Source: JBDRDI01 sp043820875
GTDB lineage: Bacteria > Patescibacteriota > Patescibacteriia > Patescibacteriales > UBA12075
Direction of reading: 5' to 3'
Assembly (NCBI GenBank): GCA_043820875.1
Contig: JBDRDI010000046.1
Coordinates: 1 to 13,502, forward strand
DNA: 13,502 nt
Positions 1 to 6,512 of this stretch are shown here, piece by piece (position 1 is the first letter of the stretch; each line of letters opens with the position of its first letter). The notes beneath the pieces were generated by a model. That model made no database searches. It was not told where the DNA came from and saw only the letters and a list, made by a program, of their open reading frames with translations. Both the position numbers and the translations under genes were made by a program.

Positions 1-350
1 CGATTTTTATTTTCCATATTAATTTGCAGAACATTTATTCGGTCGTTAAACTCTTCTTTAACGTCGTCCAACTCTTTCTGTTTTTGAATCAATTCTTCTT
101 TGGAACCTTCAAGCTCCACTTGCACTTGAGTGAGCTCGTCAATTGTTTTGATTTTTTCATTATACATGGCAACCACGGTACCAATCATGGCAAAAAATAA
201 AAGCGAAAAAAACGCATAAAAAAGCCAGCGTTGCCACCTTCTTTGTTTTATTTCTTGAGGAAGTTGTTCCGCATGATTAATCGCATGATCGCAATAAATA
301 CACTGTGATGAATCGTCCGGAATTTGTTTTTTACAATTTGGACACAACAT
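1..350 (-). CDS. Zinc-ribbon, single-pass membrane protein with coiled coil (5' part, cut by window edge)
   Basis: Reading the minus strand from an ATG at 350 gives an open frame of 116 codons that continues past the left edge without a stop. Residues 1-20 form a zinc ribbon with two CxxC knuckles (C3/C6 and C17/C20). A basic stretch (about 35-41) precedes one hydrophobic segment (about 42-62). From about residue 64 on the sequence is rich in E, K, Q and L and reads as a coiled coil. The basic side places the zinc ribbon in the cytoplasm and the coiled coil outside. There is no SD sequence before the ATG, but a good extended -10 promoter lies 75 bases upstream. The missing C-terminal part would decide the function; I do not recognise the family beyond this architecture. 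The reading frame is secure, the function unknown. Confidence 0.75.
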   Translation of the reverse strand, partial: MLCPNCKKQIPDDSSQCIYCDHAINHAEQLPQEIKQRRWQRWLFYAFFSLLFFAMIGTVVAMYNEKIKTIDELTQVQVELEGSKEELIQKQKELDDVKEEFNDRINVLQINMENKN

Positions 351-367
351 ATGTAGTCGAAAGCATG

Positions 368-397
368 CCCGCCGTAGCTCCGCAGAGCGTAGGCGGG
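368..397. repeat. GC-rich palindromic element (REP-like)
   Basis: CCCGCC (368-373) pairs with GGCGGG (392-397), and AGCTC/GAGC near the centre gives four more pairs (377-380 with 385-388) around a CGCA loop; both sides of the three-base internal mismatch carry GTA or near it. It is strikingly GC-rich in AT-rich DNA. The five bases GTCGA occur on both flanks (356-360 and 404-408), like a small duplication. No T-run follows on either strand, so it is not an intrinsic terminator. It lies in the predicted 5' untranslated region of the gene starting at 350. It has the look of a dispersed short palindromic repeat; copy number cannot be judged from one window. Confidence 0.55.
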
Positions 398-423
398 TCT
401 AAAGTCGATTTTTAACTATTTAT

Positions 424-452
424 ATTATATCACAAAAAAAATATTTACAAAA
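424..452 (-). promoter_or_regulatory. Promoter for the zinc-ribbon protein gene (extended -10)
   Basis: On the minus strand TATAAT lies at 429-424, preceded by TGA, which makes a perfect extended -10. The hexamer at the -35 distance (452-447, TTTTGT) is poor, as is common with extended -10 promoters. Transcription would start near 417 and cross the palindromic element before the ATG at 350. Confidence 0.55.
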
Positions 453-459
453 ATATTTT
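434..459 (-). terminator. Possible weak terminator of the C39 peptidase gene
   Basis: Downstream of the stop at 469 the minus strand has AAAATATTT (459-451), a TTGT loop and AAATATTTT (446-438), a 9-bp stem followed by T residues to 434. The stem has no G-C pairs, so termination would be weak. It overlaps the -35 region of the next promoter. Confidence 0.35.
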
Positions 460-468
460 AAATTTTCA

Positions 469-1515
469 TTATTCATGGCTGACAACTATCGCGGCTTTTT
501 CATCCTTGGCAATCGGCAAATGCTTTCCGGTCGGATAATCACGAATAGCGCTGAATAAAATGTCTTCATTATAACGGTATCCCGCCCCTCTTCTTGTGCC
601 TGGATCATTGGTGATAAATTCTTTTGTATTTTCATCATAACCGATAATAACGAGCATGTGGTGTTCCGGACCCGGAGGAGTAAAATATGGATTATTAAGT
701 TTTTGGCCATCAGCCGGTACAATAATTATTTTACCCTCTTCCAACTTTTTCTTTAAATCATTTAAACTAAAGTCACGAAATTCAACCGCCCCATCATACT
801 GAAAATATTTTTTTATTAGCCTCTCCAGCGTATCATAAACAGAGGTGTCTTCATATATTTGATAATTTTCTTTTTCAAATTCGGCAATGGCCAGAATCTC
901 GTTTCGCGCACTCTCGCGAGTGGCGATTATTTCTCCTCTAGCCCACTTCACGGCCATCAAAGATGAAGCCTCTTCGCATCCGTCTTGAAATCTATCGTCA
1001 TTCCATTCTCCAAAAGGCGCCTGGGAAGTAAACGGCACTTTCTGAATAATATTTATTGAATCAATAATGTCATCCTGGCCGTAAACAAATATTCTTTTCA
1101 AGTCGCTGTTCGTTATGCCCAATCCAAAGTCTCTCATTATTTCAAAAGCGTTTTGCGGGCGACCCAAATAATGCATTTTTAAATCAACCGGATTCACATA
1201 ATAAGCTTGACCGAAATTTTCCACGCGAAGAAGAATTCTTCCGCTCAAGCGCATTGGCGCGGTGTTGTTGAAATATATGAAATCAGCCTCGCTTATTCCA
1301 AGTCCCTGTTCGCGCATGATATTAAATGCGTCAGCAGGACGGCCCAAATATATTCTCGTCTTTGAAACCGGGCTGATGTACCAGGCCTCACCGTGCTCCT
1401 GAACTTGCAATAAAATTCTACCCAAAAGGCGCGTTGTCAAATCCTCGGCATGCGCCGTTTGAACTGAGAATAAAATGAATATTATTGATAATAATAAAAT
1501 CTTTCTTATAAACAT
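469..1515 (-). CDS. Secreted C39-like cysteine peptidase with duplicated N-terminal repeat
   Basis: The 348-residue protein starts with a Sec signal peptide (basic RK, hydrophobic core, cleavage likely after AHA at residue 23). Two copies of a 51-residue repeat follow (29-79 and 89-139), identical at 28 of 51 positions, each with GRILL, a YLGRP motif and a GLGI end. From about 158 on it matches the C39-like peptidase family (Peptidase_C39_2): catalytic Cys180 in DGCEEAS, His285/286 in EHHMLVIIGYD, and a NDPGT segment (303-307) that supplies the Asn/Asp. It probably cuts peptides or cell-wall bonds outside the membrane, with the repeats acting as a binding or targeting part; this last step is inference. 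The ATG at 1515 has no SD sequence and fits the signal peptide. It is well separated from its neighbours and probably forms its own unit. Confidence 0.85.
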   Translation of the reverse strand: MFIRKILLLSIIFILFSVQTAHAEDLTTRLLGRILLQVQEHGEAWYISPVSKTRIYLGRPADAFNIMREQGLGISEADFIYFNNTAPMRLSGRILLRVENFGQAYYVNPVDLKMHYLGRPQNAFEIMRDFGLGITNSDLKRIFVYGQDDIIDSINIIQKVPFTSQAPFGEWNDDRFQDGCEEASSLMAVKWARGEIIATRESARNEILAIAEFEKENYQIYEDTSVYDTLERLIKKYFQYDGAVEFRDFSLNDLKKKLEEGKIIIVPADGQKLNNPYFTPPGPEHHMLVIIGYDENTKEFITNDPGTRRGAGYRYNEDILFSAIRDYPTGKHLPIAKDEKAAIVVSHE

Positions 1516-1604
1516 AATGCAAATTTACAAATAATATTCAAATCTACAAAAAATTACAAATTTACAAATAATTTATATAATTTTTCTATTTGTAGATTTG
1601 CATT
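1516..1604. repeat. AT-rich inverted repeat with iterated ACAAAT-type units
   Basis: The 18 bases at 1516-1533 match the reverse complement of 1587-1604 at 17 of 18 positions, the exception being a G-T type mismatch. Further copies of the unit CAAATYTACAAA lie between them (about 1539-1568), and a related TAGATTGGCA follows at 1611. The whole fills the gap upstream of the C39 peptidase gene. On the minus strand it would be its 5' leader and could fold into a long AT-rich hairpin just before the ATG at 1515. It may be a dispersed intergenic repeat. Confidence 0.5.
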
Positions 1605-1625
1605 CATTCGTAGATTGGCATTATC

Positions 1626-2198
1626 CTATATTATACCCTTTTTTTTCATTTCAAAAAAACAACGAGCGCATGCTTCCACGTCGGACGAGGCATCGTGCGC
1701 GTCTTCAAAGTCTTTACCAAAAAGCTTGATATGCAGTTCGGAAAGGCGCGGCCATTTATAACCGCCATTGTTGCCAGGCAAGCGACAAAAGTTGGTCGCC
1801 TCTTTCATTGTACAAAATCTTATTATATCAAACAAGTTGTGCGAAATTTTTTTTCTCAAAAATTCCGCACCAACAATTTTTTCGTCAAAATTCATATTGT
1901 GCGCCACGATAACTTTTGATTCGCCAATATCATTTGAAAATTTATTTAAAATTCTTTTTAAATTTTTGCCATTGGCAAGCGCCTCTTCGGTCGTGATGCC
2001 GTGCACACGGGAAGCGTCTTCCGGAATTTCAAAACCTTCCGGTTTAATAATGTAACCATCTTGAGAAATTTTATTTTCATTTTCATCATACCGAATCCAC
2101 GCGATTTGTACCAAACGCGGCCAATTATTCAGATCAGTAATCGGCGCGCGATAATTTATTGGGATACCAGTTGTTTCTGTGTCAAAAAATAAATACAT
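1626..2198 (-). CDS. DnaQ-like 3'-5' exonuclease (DEDDh family)
   Basis: From the ATG at 2198 the product has 190 residues and opens directly with the ExoI motif FDTETTG (Asp6, Glu8). ExoII is HNMNFD (Asp105), and ExoIII is HDASSD with His168 and Asp173. All five metal-binding and catalytic residues of the DEDDh superfamily are present, so an active single-domain nuclease related to the proofreading subunit of DNA polymerase III, or to RNase T/oligoribonuclease, is expected. Whether it proofreads, repairs or trims RNA cannot be told from sequence. An in-frame TTG at 2219 would add seven residues, but the family begins right at the ExoI strand and so I prefer the ATG. Neither start has an SD sequence. 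The stop is TAG. A strong promoter 320 bases upstream points at it. Confidence 0.85.
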   Translation of the reverse strand: MYLFFDTETTGIPINYRAPITDLNNWPRLVQIAWIRYDENENKISQDGYIIKPEGFEIPEDASRVHGITTEEALANGKNLKRILNKFSNDIGESKVIVAHNMNFDEKIVGAEFLRKKISHNLFDIIRFCTMKEATNFCRLPGNNGGYKWPRLSELHIKLFGKDFEDAHDASSDVEACARCFFEMKKKGII

Positions 2199-2585
2199 AT
2201 ACACGAAGTCTAAAGTCAAAAGTATTTGAGACTATCACAAAAGCTCCACCAACGCTCTATTCAAGAATTGGCTAAAGGTCTAGTAGGGTCTATTAAAAAA
2301 TTTATTTAACAGTATTGCTAAATTGCATGGAATGAAAGACTATTTTTCATAATCCTCTAATTCATGGTAGATAGCAAATTTCACCTTATTTCCGCCTTAT
2401 TTTCTTTTTAAAAATAAGAGTACGGAAGGCCAATTTTAACTAATTTGATCCAAAACTTGATAGATTTGATGAAGCTTTTGCGAAAAATAATGGCTTTAAA
2501 TGTACATTACTTCTGATTCTATTATATCATAAATTTTATTGCGAGGCAAAAATTCGCCCCTTGTCTTGAACAATGATTTTTATGG
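2199..2585. other. 387-base region without a convincing gene; possible long leader, small RNA or decayed gene
   Basis: No frame on either strand stays open beyond about 30 codons with a normal start. On the minus strand a strong promoter (2521-2549) starts transcription near 2514, so the rest would be a leader of about 315 bases for the exonuclease gene or a separate small RNA. It contains a hairpin (2390-2427: TTCCG/CGGAA outer, 8-bp CTTATTTT/AAAATAAG inner) and a palindrome AATGTACATT (2499-2508) close to the start of transcription. A 14-codon minus-strand frame starts with GTG right after the hairpin and stops at TAG; the same frame carries on, broken only by TAG codons. That could be chance or the remains of a gene. 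Confidence 0.4.
2521..2549 (-). promoter_or_regulatory. Strong promoter reading towards the exonuclease gene
   Basis: TTGCCT (2549-2544), a 17-bp spacer and TATAAT (2526-2521) with TGA directly before it: a near-consensus -35, ideal spacing and an extended -10. Nothing clearly coding follows for 315 bases, which makes the transcribed leader itself worth attention. Confidence 0.65.
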
Positions 2586-3992
2586 TTATAGCTTGGACAG
2601 CCACTCCGCAATAACAATAATATATTTTATAATTATATACGATGGCAGAAAAAAAACCGGTCCAATCTGCGGAATGAGCAAACTAAAAATAATAGCAAGA
2701 GGCAGAAAGAACATGAGCAAAGGCAATGTCCAAAGAATCAGCAAGTTGGCAAGCGGCGCGACCAAAGATACTGAGCCGAAATTATAAATCATGATTGGCA
2801 AAGTCAAAACTTGCACTGCGGTGGTGATAATAAAAATGTCCAAACAAGCTATTAAAATTTTCGGCCACTTCTCCACTCGCTTTTGAAATATTTTTTTTAT
2901 TTTTGGATAGATAAAAATAATAGCAGTCACGGCCAGAAAAGAAAGCTGAAAACCAACATCGTCTCTTAAACTTTTTGGATTTATCAAAAGCATGATGGCG
3001 CAAGCCAAAACCAACGAATTGGTTATTTTATTCAATCTCCCCAATTTCAATGCCCATAAAATAAAAAAGCCCATTAGCCCGGCGCGCATGGCGCTTGAGG
3101 GCAAACCGATAATTAGAATATATAGAGAGAGGGAAATTGAAGAAAGATAAAAACAATGTTTTCTTGAAAAACCGATAAATAAAAAAATGCCCAATATTTC
3201 CGCGGCAATGATGCTGACATGCATTCCGGAAATGGCAATTATATGACTGATGCCCGCTTTGGAAAAAATATTTTTTAAGTCATCGTCAACGCCACCCTTG
3301 TCCCCCAAAATAACAGCTCTCGCGATTCCGGCCTCAGGTTCGTTCACAGAAAAATTTATTACCTCTCTCAATTTATTTTTTAATTTAAAAATTTTTTCAT
3401 AAATCCAAGCCCCCTGTTTTCTATCTATTATTTTTATTTTTGGAAAATAAGAAACCGAGTAAATATTAAACTTGGCCAGATAGCGGTCATAAGCAAAACC
3501 GCTGAATTCTTCCGGCGCGCGAATCTCGCCTTCAACCTCCAGCTCGTCGCCGTAAAAATATCTTGGATAAAATTTTGTTGTTATCAACACCTTTCCGGAA
3601 ACAGTGAATTCGCCTGACAACAAAAAAATTTTGGCGACTTTTATTTCCAACTGCTGACTATTCTTTTTTATTTCCGGCTCGCTTGTCACAATACCGCTAA
3701 ATTTTATTTTTTGGTTATTATAATGCCAAATTTTGTTTGGTGCGTCTGTTGGCAGCGCAAGTGAATAACGCCAAATACCTAAAAATAGAAAAAGAAAAAA
3801 GAGAATAAAATATTTTAAATAATTATTTTTATTTCCCCATAATAAAATCGTGATAACAAAAAAACAAATCAAGCAAACAAACCATGCCAAATTATTTCGC
3901 GCTATCTCATTTGGTAAAAAAGAAGCAATTAATATGCCGAGAATAAAAAATATAATTGAAATTAAAAAAATTTTAGAATTAGAAAAGCGCAT
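2586..3992 (-). CDS. comEC: ComEC/Rec2-type DNA uptake channel, membrane part only
   Basis: The 468-residue protein has hydrophobic segments at its N-terminus (about 8-25, 35-52, 60-80), a DUF4131-like soluble beta domain (about 90-190), then the multi-pass Competence domain from about 215 to the end. The family motif HIIAISGMHV (250-259) is present. ComEC carries single-stranded DNA across the inner membrane during natural transformation. The C-terminal metallo-beta-lactamase-like domain of full-length ComEC (usually 700-800 residues in all) is missing; the frame ends cleanly with TAA at 2586 and no such domain follows. This short form is common in Patescibacteria as far as I know. The ATG at 3992 has no SD sequence and lies in the arm of an inverted repeat. 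prfB ends 69 bases upstream, so the two may be transcribed together. Confidence 0.88.
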   Translation of the reverse strand: MRFSNSKIFLISIIFFILGILIASFLPNEIARNNLAWFVCLICFFVITILLWGNKNNYLKYFILFFLFLFLGIWRYSLALPTDAPNKIWHYNNQKIKFSGIVTSEPEIKKNSQQLEIKVAKIFLLSGEFTVSGKVLITTKFYPRYFYGDELEVEGEIRAPEEFSGFAYDRYLAKFNIYSVSYFPKIKIIDRKQGAWIYEKIFKLKNKLREVINFSVNEPEAGIARAVILGDKGGVDDDLKNIFSKAGISHIIAISGMHVSIIAAEILGIFLFIGFSRKHCFYLSSISLSLYILIIGLPSSAMRAGLMGFFILWALKLGRLNKITNSLVLACAIMLLINPKSLRDDVGFQLSFLAVTAIIFIYPKIKKIFQKRVEKWPKILIACLDIFIITTAVQVLTLPIMIYNFGSVSLVAPLANLLILWTLPLLMFFLPLAIIFSLLIPQIGPVFFLPSYIIIKYIIVIAEWLSKL

Positions 3993-4012
3993 GCCGTTAT
4001 CTTAACATGCGC
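3987..4012 (-). promoter_or_regulatory. Perfect 7-bp inverted repeat enclosing the comEC start codon
   Basis: GCGCATG (3987-3993) and CATGCGC (4006-4012) are exact inverted copies 12 bases apart. In the comEC mRNA the 3' arm contains the AUG itself, so the hairpin would hide the start codon. The arms are GC-rich in AT-rich surroundings. A role in limiting translation is inference. Confidence 0.4.
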
Positions 4013-4061
4013 AAGATGAAATTTTTCTAAAATAAATGTAGAGGAAAATTGTATTTTTTTA

Positions 4062-5156
4062 TTACCCGCGATTCATTCTCAGATAACTTTCCGCAAATTC
4101 ATCCAAATCACCGTTTAACACTCCATCAATCTCTTGCGTTTCATGCTCTGTGCGGTGATCTTTTACCATTTTATACGGTTGCATAACATATGACCTGATT
4201 TGTTTACCCCATTCCGCTTTTTGAGATTCGCCCTTTAATTTTCTCTCTTCTTTTTCTTTTTCCTCAATTTGCAATTTATATAACTTTGATTTTAAAATTT
4301 TTAAAGCTGTTTCTTTGTTCTGATGTTGAGATCTTTCATTTTGGCAAGCAACCCTCAGTCCTGTCGGGACATGCGTCACACGCACGGCTGAGTCGGTTGT
4401 ATTGACACCCTGTCCGCCAGGACCGGAAGAGCGATAGACATCAATTTTCAAATCGCTATCTTTAATTTCCAATTCTTCGGCTTCTGGCAATTCCGGAATG
4501 ACTTCCACGAGAGCGAAAGAAGTATGGCGCATATCTTCCGCGTCAAACGGCGAAATACGCACCAAACGATGGACACCAGACTCACTACGTAAATATCCAT
4601 AAGCCCAGCGCCCGCTGAGTCTCATGACAACGCTTTTGATACCTGCTTCATTCCCAACCGCGCGATCCAATATTTCCGCTTTTAATTTTTTCTTTTCCGC
4701 GAAGCGCAAAAACATTCTTTCCAAAATTTCCGCCCAATCCTGCGCGTCCACTCCGCCGGTACCGGCATGCACAGAAAGAATTGCGTTTTCTTTGTCGTAT
4801 TTTCCGGAAAACAAAACGTAAAATTCCATACTTTCATATTTCTCTTCCAGCTCTTGAAATTTTTTATGTGCTTCACTGTCCATTGAAACATCGTTTTCTT
4901 TTTGGCCGATTGCCACAAGTTCTTCCAACTCGCGAATTTCTCCCAAGAGCAAATCCCAAACATCCGCTTCTTCGCGAATATTTTCCAGTTCTTTGAAAAT
5001 TTTTATTGCTTCATCGTGATTATCCCAAAATTTCGGATTTTCTGTTTTCTTTTTCAATTCTTCCGCTTTTGCTTTTGTTCTTTCAATATCCAAAAGCCGA
5101 TAAGTGTTTAAAACTTTTTCCCTCAAGTCTTCTAAATTTTTCAACAAATTCTCCAT
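4062..5156 (-). CDS. prfB: Peptide chain release factor 2
   Basis: The 364 residues cover a whole class I release factor: an N-terminal helical domain (1-110), the codon-reading domain with the SPF tripeptide (202-204) that reads UAA and UGA in RF2, and the GGQ catalytic loop (SGPGGQGVN, 244-252) that triggers hydrolysis of peptidyl-tRNA in the ribosome. The C-terminal part has the usual charged helix and YLRMNRG end. The gene is read in one frame: where many bacteria have the autoregulatory CTT TGA C frameshift near codon 25, this one reads CTT TTG GAT (codons 21-23), so that control is absent. An intact RF2 and the TGA stop of ftsZ in the same window show that TGA is not reassigned here. 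The ATG at 5156 follows the upstream gene by 12 bases without an SD sequence. Confidence 0.95.
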   Translation of the reverse strand: MENLLKNLEDLREKVLNTYRLLDIERTKAKAEELKKKTENPKFWDNHDEAIKIFKELENIREEADVWDLLLGEIRELEELVAIGQKENDVSMDSEAHKKFQELEEKYESMEFYVLFSGKYDKENAILSVHAGTGGVDAQDWAEILERMFLRFAEKKKLKAEILDRAVGNEAGIKSVVMRLSGRWAYGYLRSESGVHRLVRISPFDAEDMRHTSFALVEVIPELPEAEELEIKDSDLKIDVYRSSGPGGQGVNTTDSAVRVTHVPTGLRVACQNERSQHQNKETALKILKSKLYKLQIEEKEKEERKLKGESQKAEWGKQIRSYVMQPYKMVKDHRTEHETQEIDGVLNGDLDEFAESYLRMNRG

Positions 5157-5168
5157 CTGAAATTCACA

Positions 5169-5525
5169 TTATTTTTTGAGCTGATCAATCATTTCCGGCG
5201 AAATAGAATTTATATCTATTCCATTAAAATCAATGCCGACGTCTTTAAACAAACCTTGGTATTGTCCAAATAAACCTTCCAAAAGCGGCGGCAAATAAAT
5301 AATCGCCAAAATAAACGGCACGACAAAAATCAATATTTTCAAAATACCAAATACTCTTCCCCATATAATATAGCTGTTCATTTTTTTGGATATTTTATAT
5401 ATCTCTTTAGTGAGCTTCAAATTTTCTTCCAAAATATCTTGGAGCTCGTCATTTTTTTTATCTACCATAATTGTTCCACCACCAACTTTTATGGCCTTTT
5501 GAGATTCATTTTTTTCTTCAATCAT
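5169..5525 (-). CDS. Small membrane protein with coiled-coil N-terminus, unknown function
   Basis: The 118-residue product has a charged N-terminal half with heptad-like leucines (about 27-48), one or two closely spaced hydrophobic segments (about 52-81, rich in I, V and F, ending in YLPPLLEGL) and a short polar tail. It has no catalytic motif that I can see. The first ATG at 5525 lies 10 bases after nrdG. A second ATG at codon 20 (5468) is preceded by GGTGGTGGA about 7 bases upstream, which resembles an SD sequence, and the residues before it (KVGGGT) look unlike a conserved start; the real protein may thus be 99 residues. The gene sits between nrdG and prfB with gaps of about 10 bases and is surely cotranscribed with them. 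Similar small proteins are common in Parcubacteria, to my memory, without a known role. Confidence 0.7.
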   Translation of the reverse strand: MIEEKNESQKAIKVGGGTIMVDKKNDELQDILEENLKLTKEIYKISKKMNSYIIWGRVFGILKILIFVVPFILAIIYLPPLLEGLFGQYQGLFKDVGIDFNGIDINSISPEMIDQLKK

Positions 5526-5535
5526 ATATTATTTA

Positions 5536-6258
5536 TTATCTTAATAAACATTTTTTAGCATACTCCGCGCCTGTCGCGCGCATTTTTCTCAACGCTTCTT
5601 CGTTATATGGTTTATTATTTTTCAAATCATTGTTTATTAAAGCTGAGTTGGAACGAAATCGCTGTAAAAACCAGTTGGAGGCGCCTCGCAATTCGCGACC
5701 AATTTCTTTTATGTCCGCAAGATTCACAAGATCGGGCACAAGCGTTGTTCTAAATTCGTAAGGTAAACCGCTTTTCTTTATTATTATAATACTTTTTTGA
5801 ATATTTTCAAAATCAACTTTCGTACCGGTTATCAAATTATATTTTTCTTTTCCGCCCTTTATGTCCATGGCAATATAATCAATCAACTTTTTTTTAATTA
5901 AATCTTGAAGCATTTTTGGGTTTGTTCCGTTTGTGTCCAGCTTAACTTTAAAAGATAATTTTTTTATTTTTAATATGAAATCCGGCAAATCATCGTGCAT
6001 GGTCGGCTCTCCGCCCGTAATTACAACGGCATTAAGCTTTTCGACTCTATTTTTTAAAAAATTAAAAAGGCCTTCCTCGTCAATTTGAGAACGACCTTTT
6101 TCTCCATTATTCTTGAATTTGTCGTCATCTTCCAGACAGACAAGTATGGGATTATAACAATATTGACAGCGGAAATTGCATCCTGCGGTAAAGATAATTG
6201 CGGAAATTTCATTCGGATAATCCAATAAACTAAATTTTTGCAGTCCTCCAATTATCAT
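5536..6258 (-). CDS. nrdG: Anaerobic ribonucleotide reductase activating protein (radical SAM, NrdG2 type)
   Basis: From the ATG at 6258 the product has 240 residues. It has the radical SAM cluster motif CxxxCxxC (C27, C31, C34 in GCNFRCQYC), which binds the 4Fe-4S cluster, and the S-adenosylmethionine-binding GGEP (82-85). The opening GGLQKFSLLDYP matches the NrdG2-like branch. It would cleave S-adenosylmethionine to make the glycyl radical of class III ribonucleotide reductase. Its place directly after the glycyl-radical peptide and nrdD supports this. A TTG at 6282 would add eight residues (KNLDSKH) and lies only three bases after the preceding stop; the family normally begins at the GG(F/L)QKFS strand, so I prefer the ATG, but the start is uncertain. 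No SD sequence is seen. Confidence 0.9.
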   Translation of the reverse strand: MIIGGLQKFSLLDYPNEISAIIFTAGCNFRCQYCYNPILVCLEDDDKFKNNGEKGRSQIDEEGLFNFLKNRVEKLNAVVITGGEPTMHDDLPDFILKIKKLSFKVKLDTNGTNPKMLQDLIKKKLIDYIAMDIKGGKEKYNLITGTKVDFENIQKSIIIIKKSGLPYEFRTTLVPDLVNLADIKEIGRELRGASNWFLQRFRSNSALINNDLKNNKPYNEEALRKMRATGAEYAKKCLLR

Positions 6259-6285
6259 ATGTTTGCTGTCTAAATTCTTCAAACT

Positions 6286-6435
6286 CTAATTTGCTGCCGG
6301 ACCATCAACTTTAAACATTTTACGGTTGTAAAACTCGGCCTCTTTGGCATCATTCCATTGTTTCAGTGTGCTAATATAACCGACCACGCGGCTATATACT
6401 TCGCAAGGCTGTCTTTTTACTTCTATCGGGCTCAT
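6286..6435 (-). CDS. Separate glycyl-radical peptide of class III ribonucleotide reductase (split NrdD C-terminus)
   Basis: A 49-codon frame from ATG 6435 to TAG 6286. Residues 11-20 read CEVYSRVVGY and are followed by QWNDAK and EFYNRKMF. This is the pattern of the NrdD C-terminus, where the Gly of R-V-x-G-Y carries the stable radical; here it is Gly19. The nrdD product ends without this part. The peptide is thus probably made separately, docks into NrdD and is activated by NrdG, much as the small glycyl-radical protein GrcA replaces the damaged end of pyruvate formate-lyase. It is in a different frame from nrdD, with an in-frame stop (6463-6465) upstream and 77 bases between the two, so a single frameshift or read error does not explain it. 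The residues after the Gly (ISTL instead of the usual RPV) differ from most NrdD. No SD sequence precedes the ATG. Confidence 0.85.
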   Translation of the reverse strand: MSPIEVKRQPCEVYSRVVGYISTLKQWNDAKEAEFYNRKMFKVDGPAAN

Positions 6436-6512
6436 ATTCTTTTTGCATTTGCTTAATGGCGATTAGGCCATAAACAAAAGTTTTTATTTTTATTTAATAT
6501 ATTTAATTATAA

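Noticed and set aside
2226..2306. Short plus-strand frame from a TTG (about 26 codons) with a peptide-like, amphipathic look
   Set aside because: No promoter, no SD sequence and a length expected by chance; it overlaps the transcribed minus-strand leader. Could at most be part of a decayed gene.
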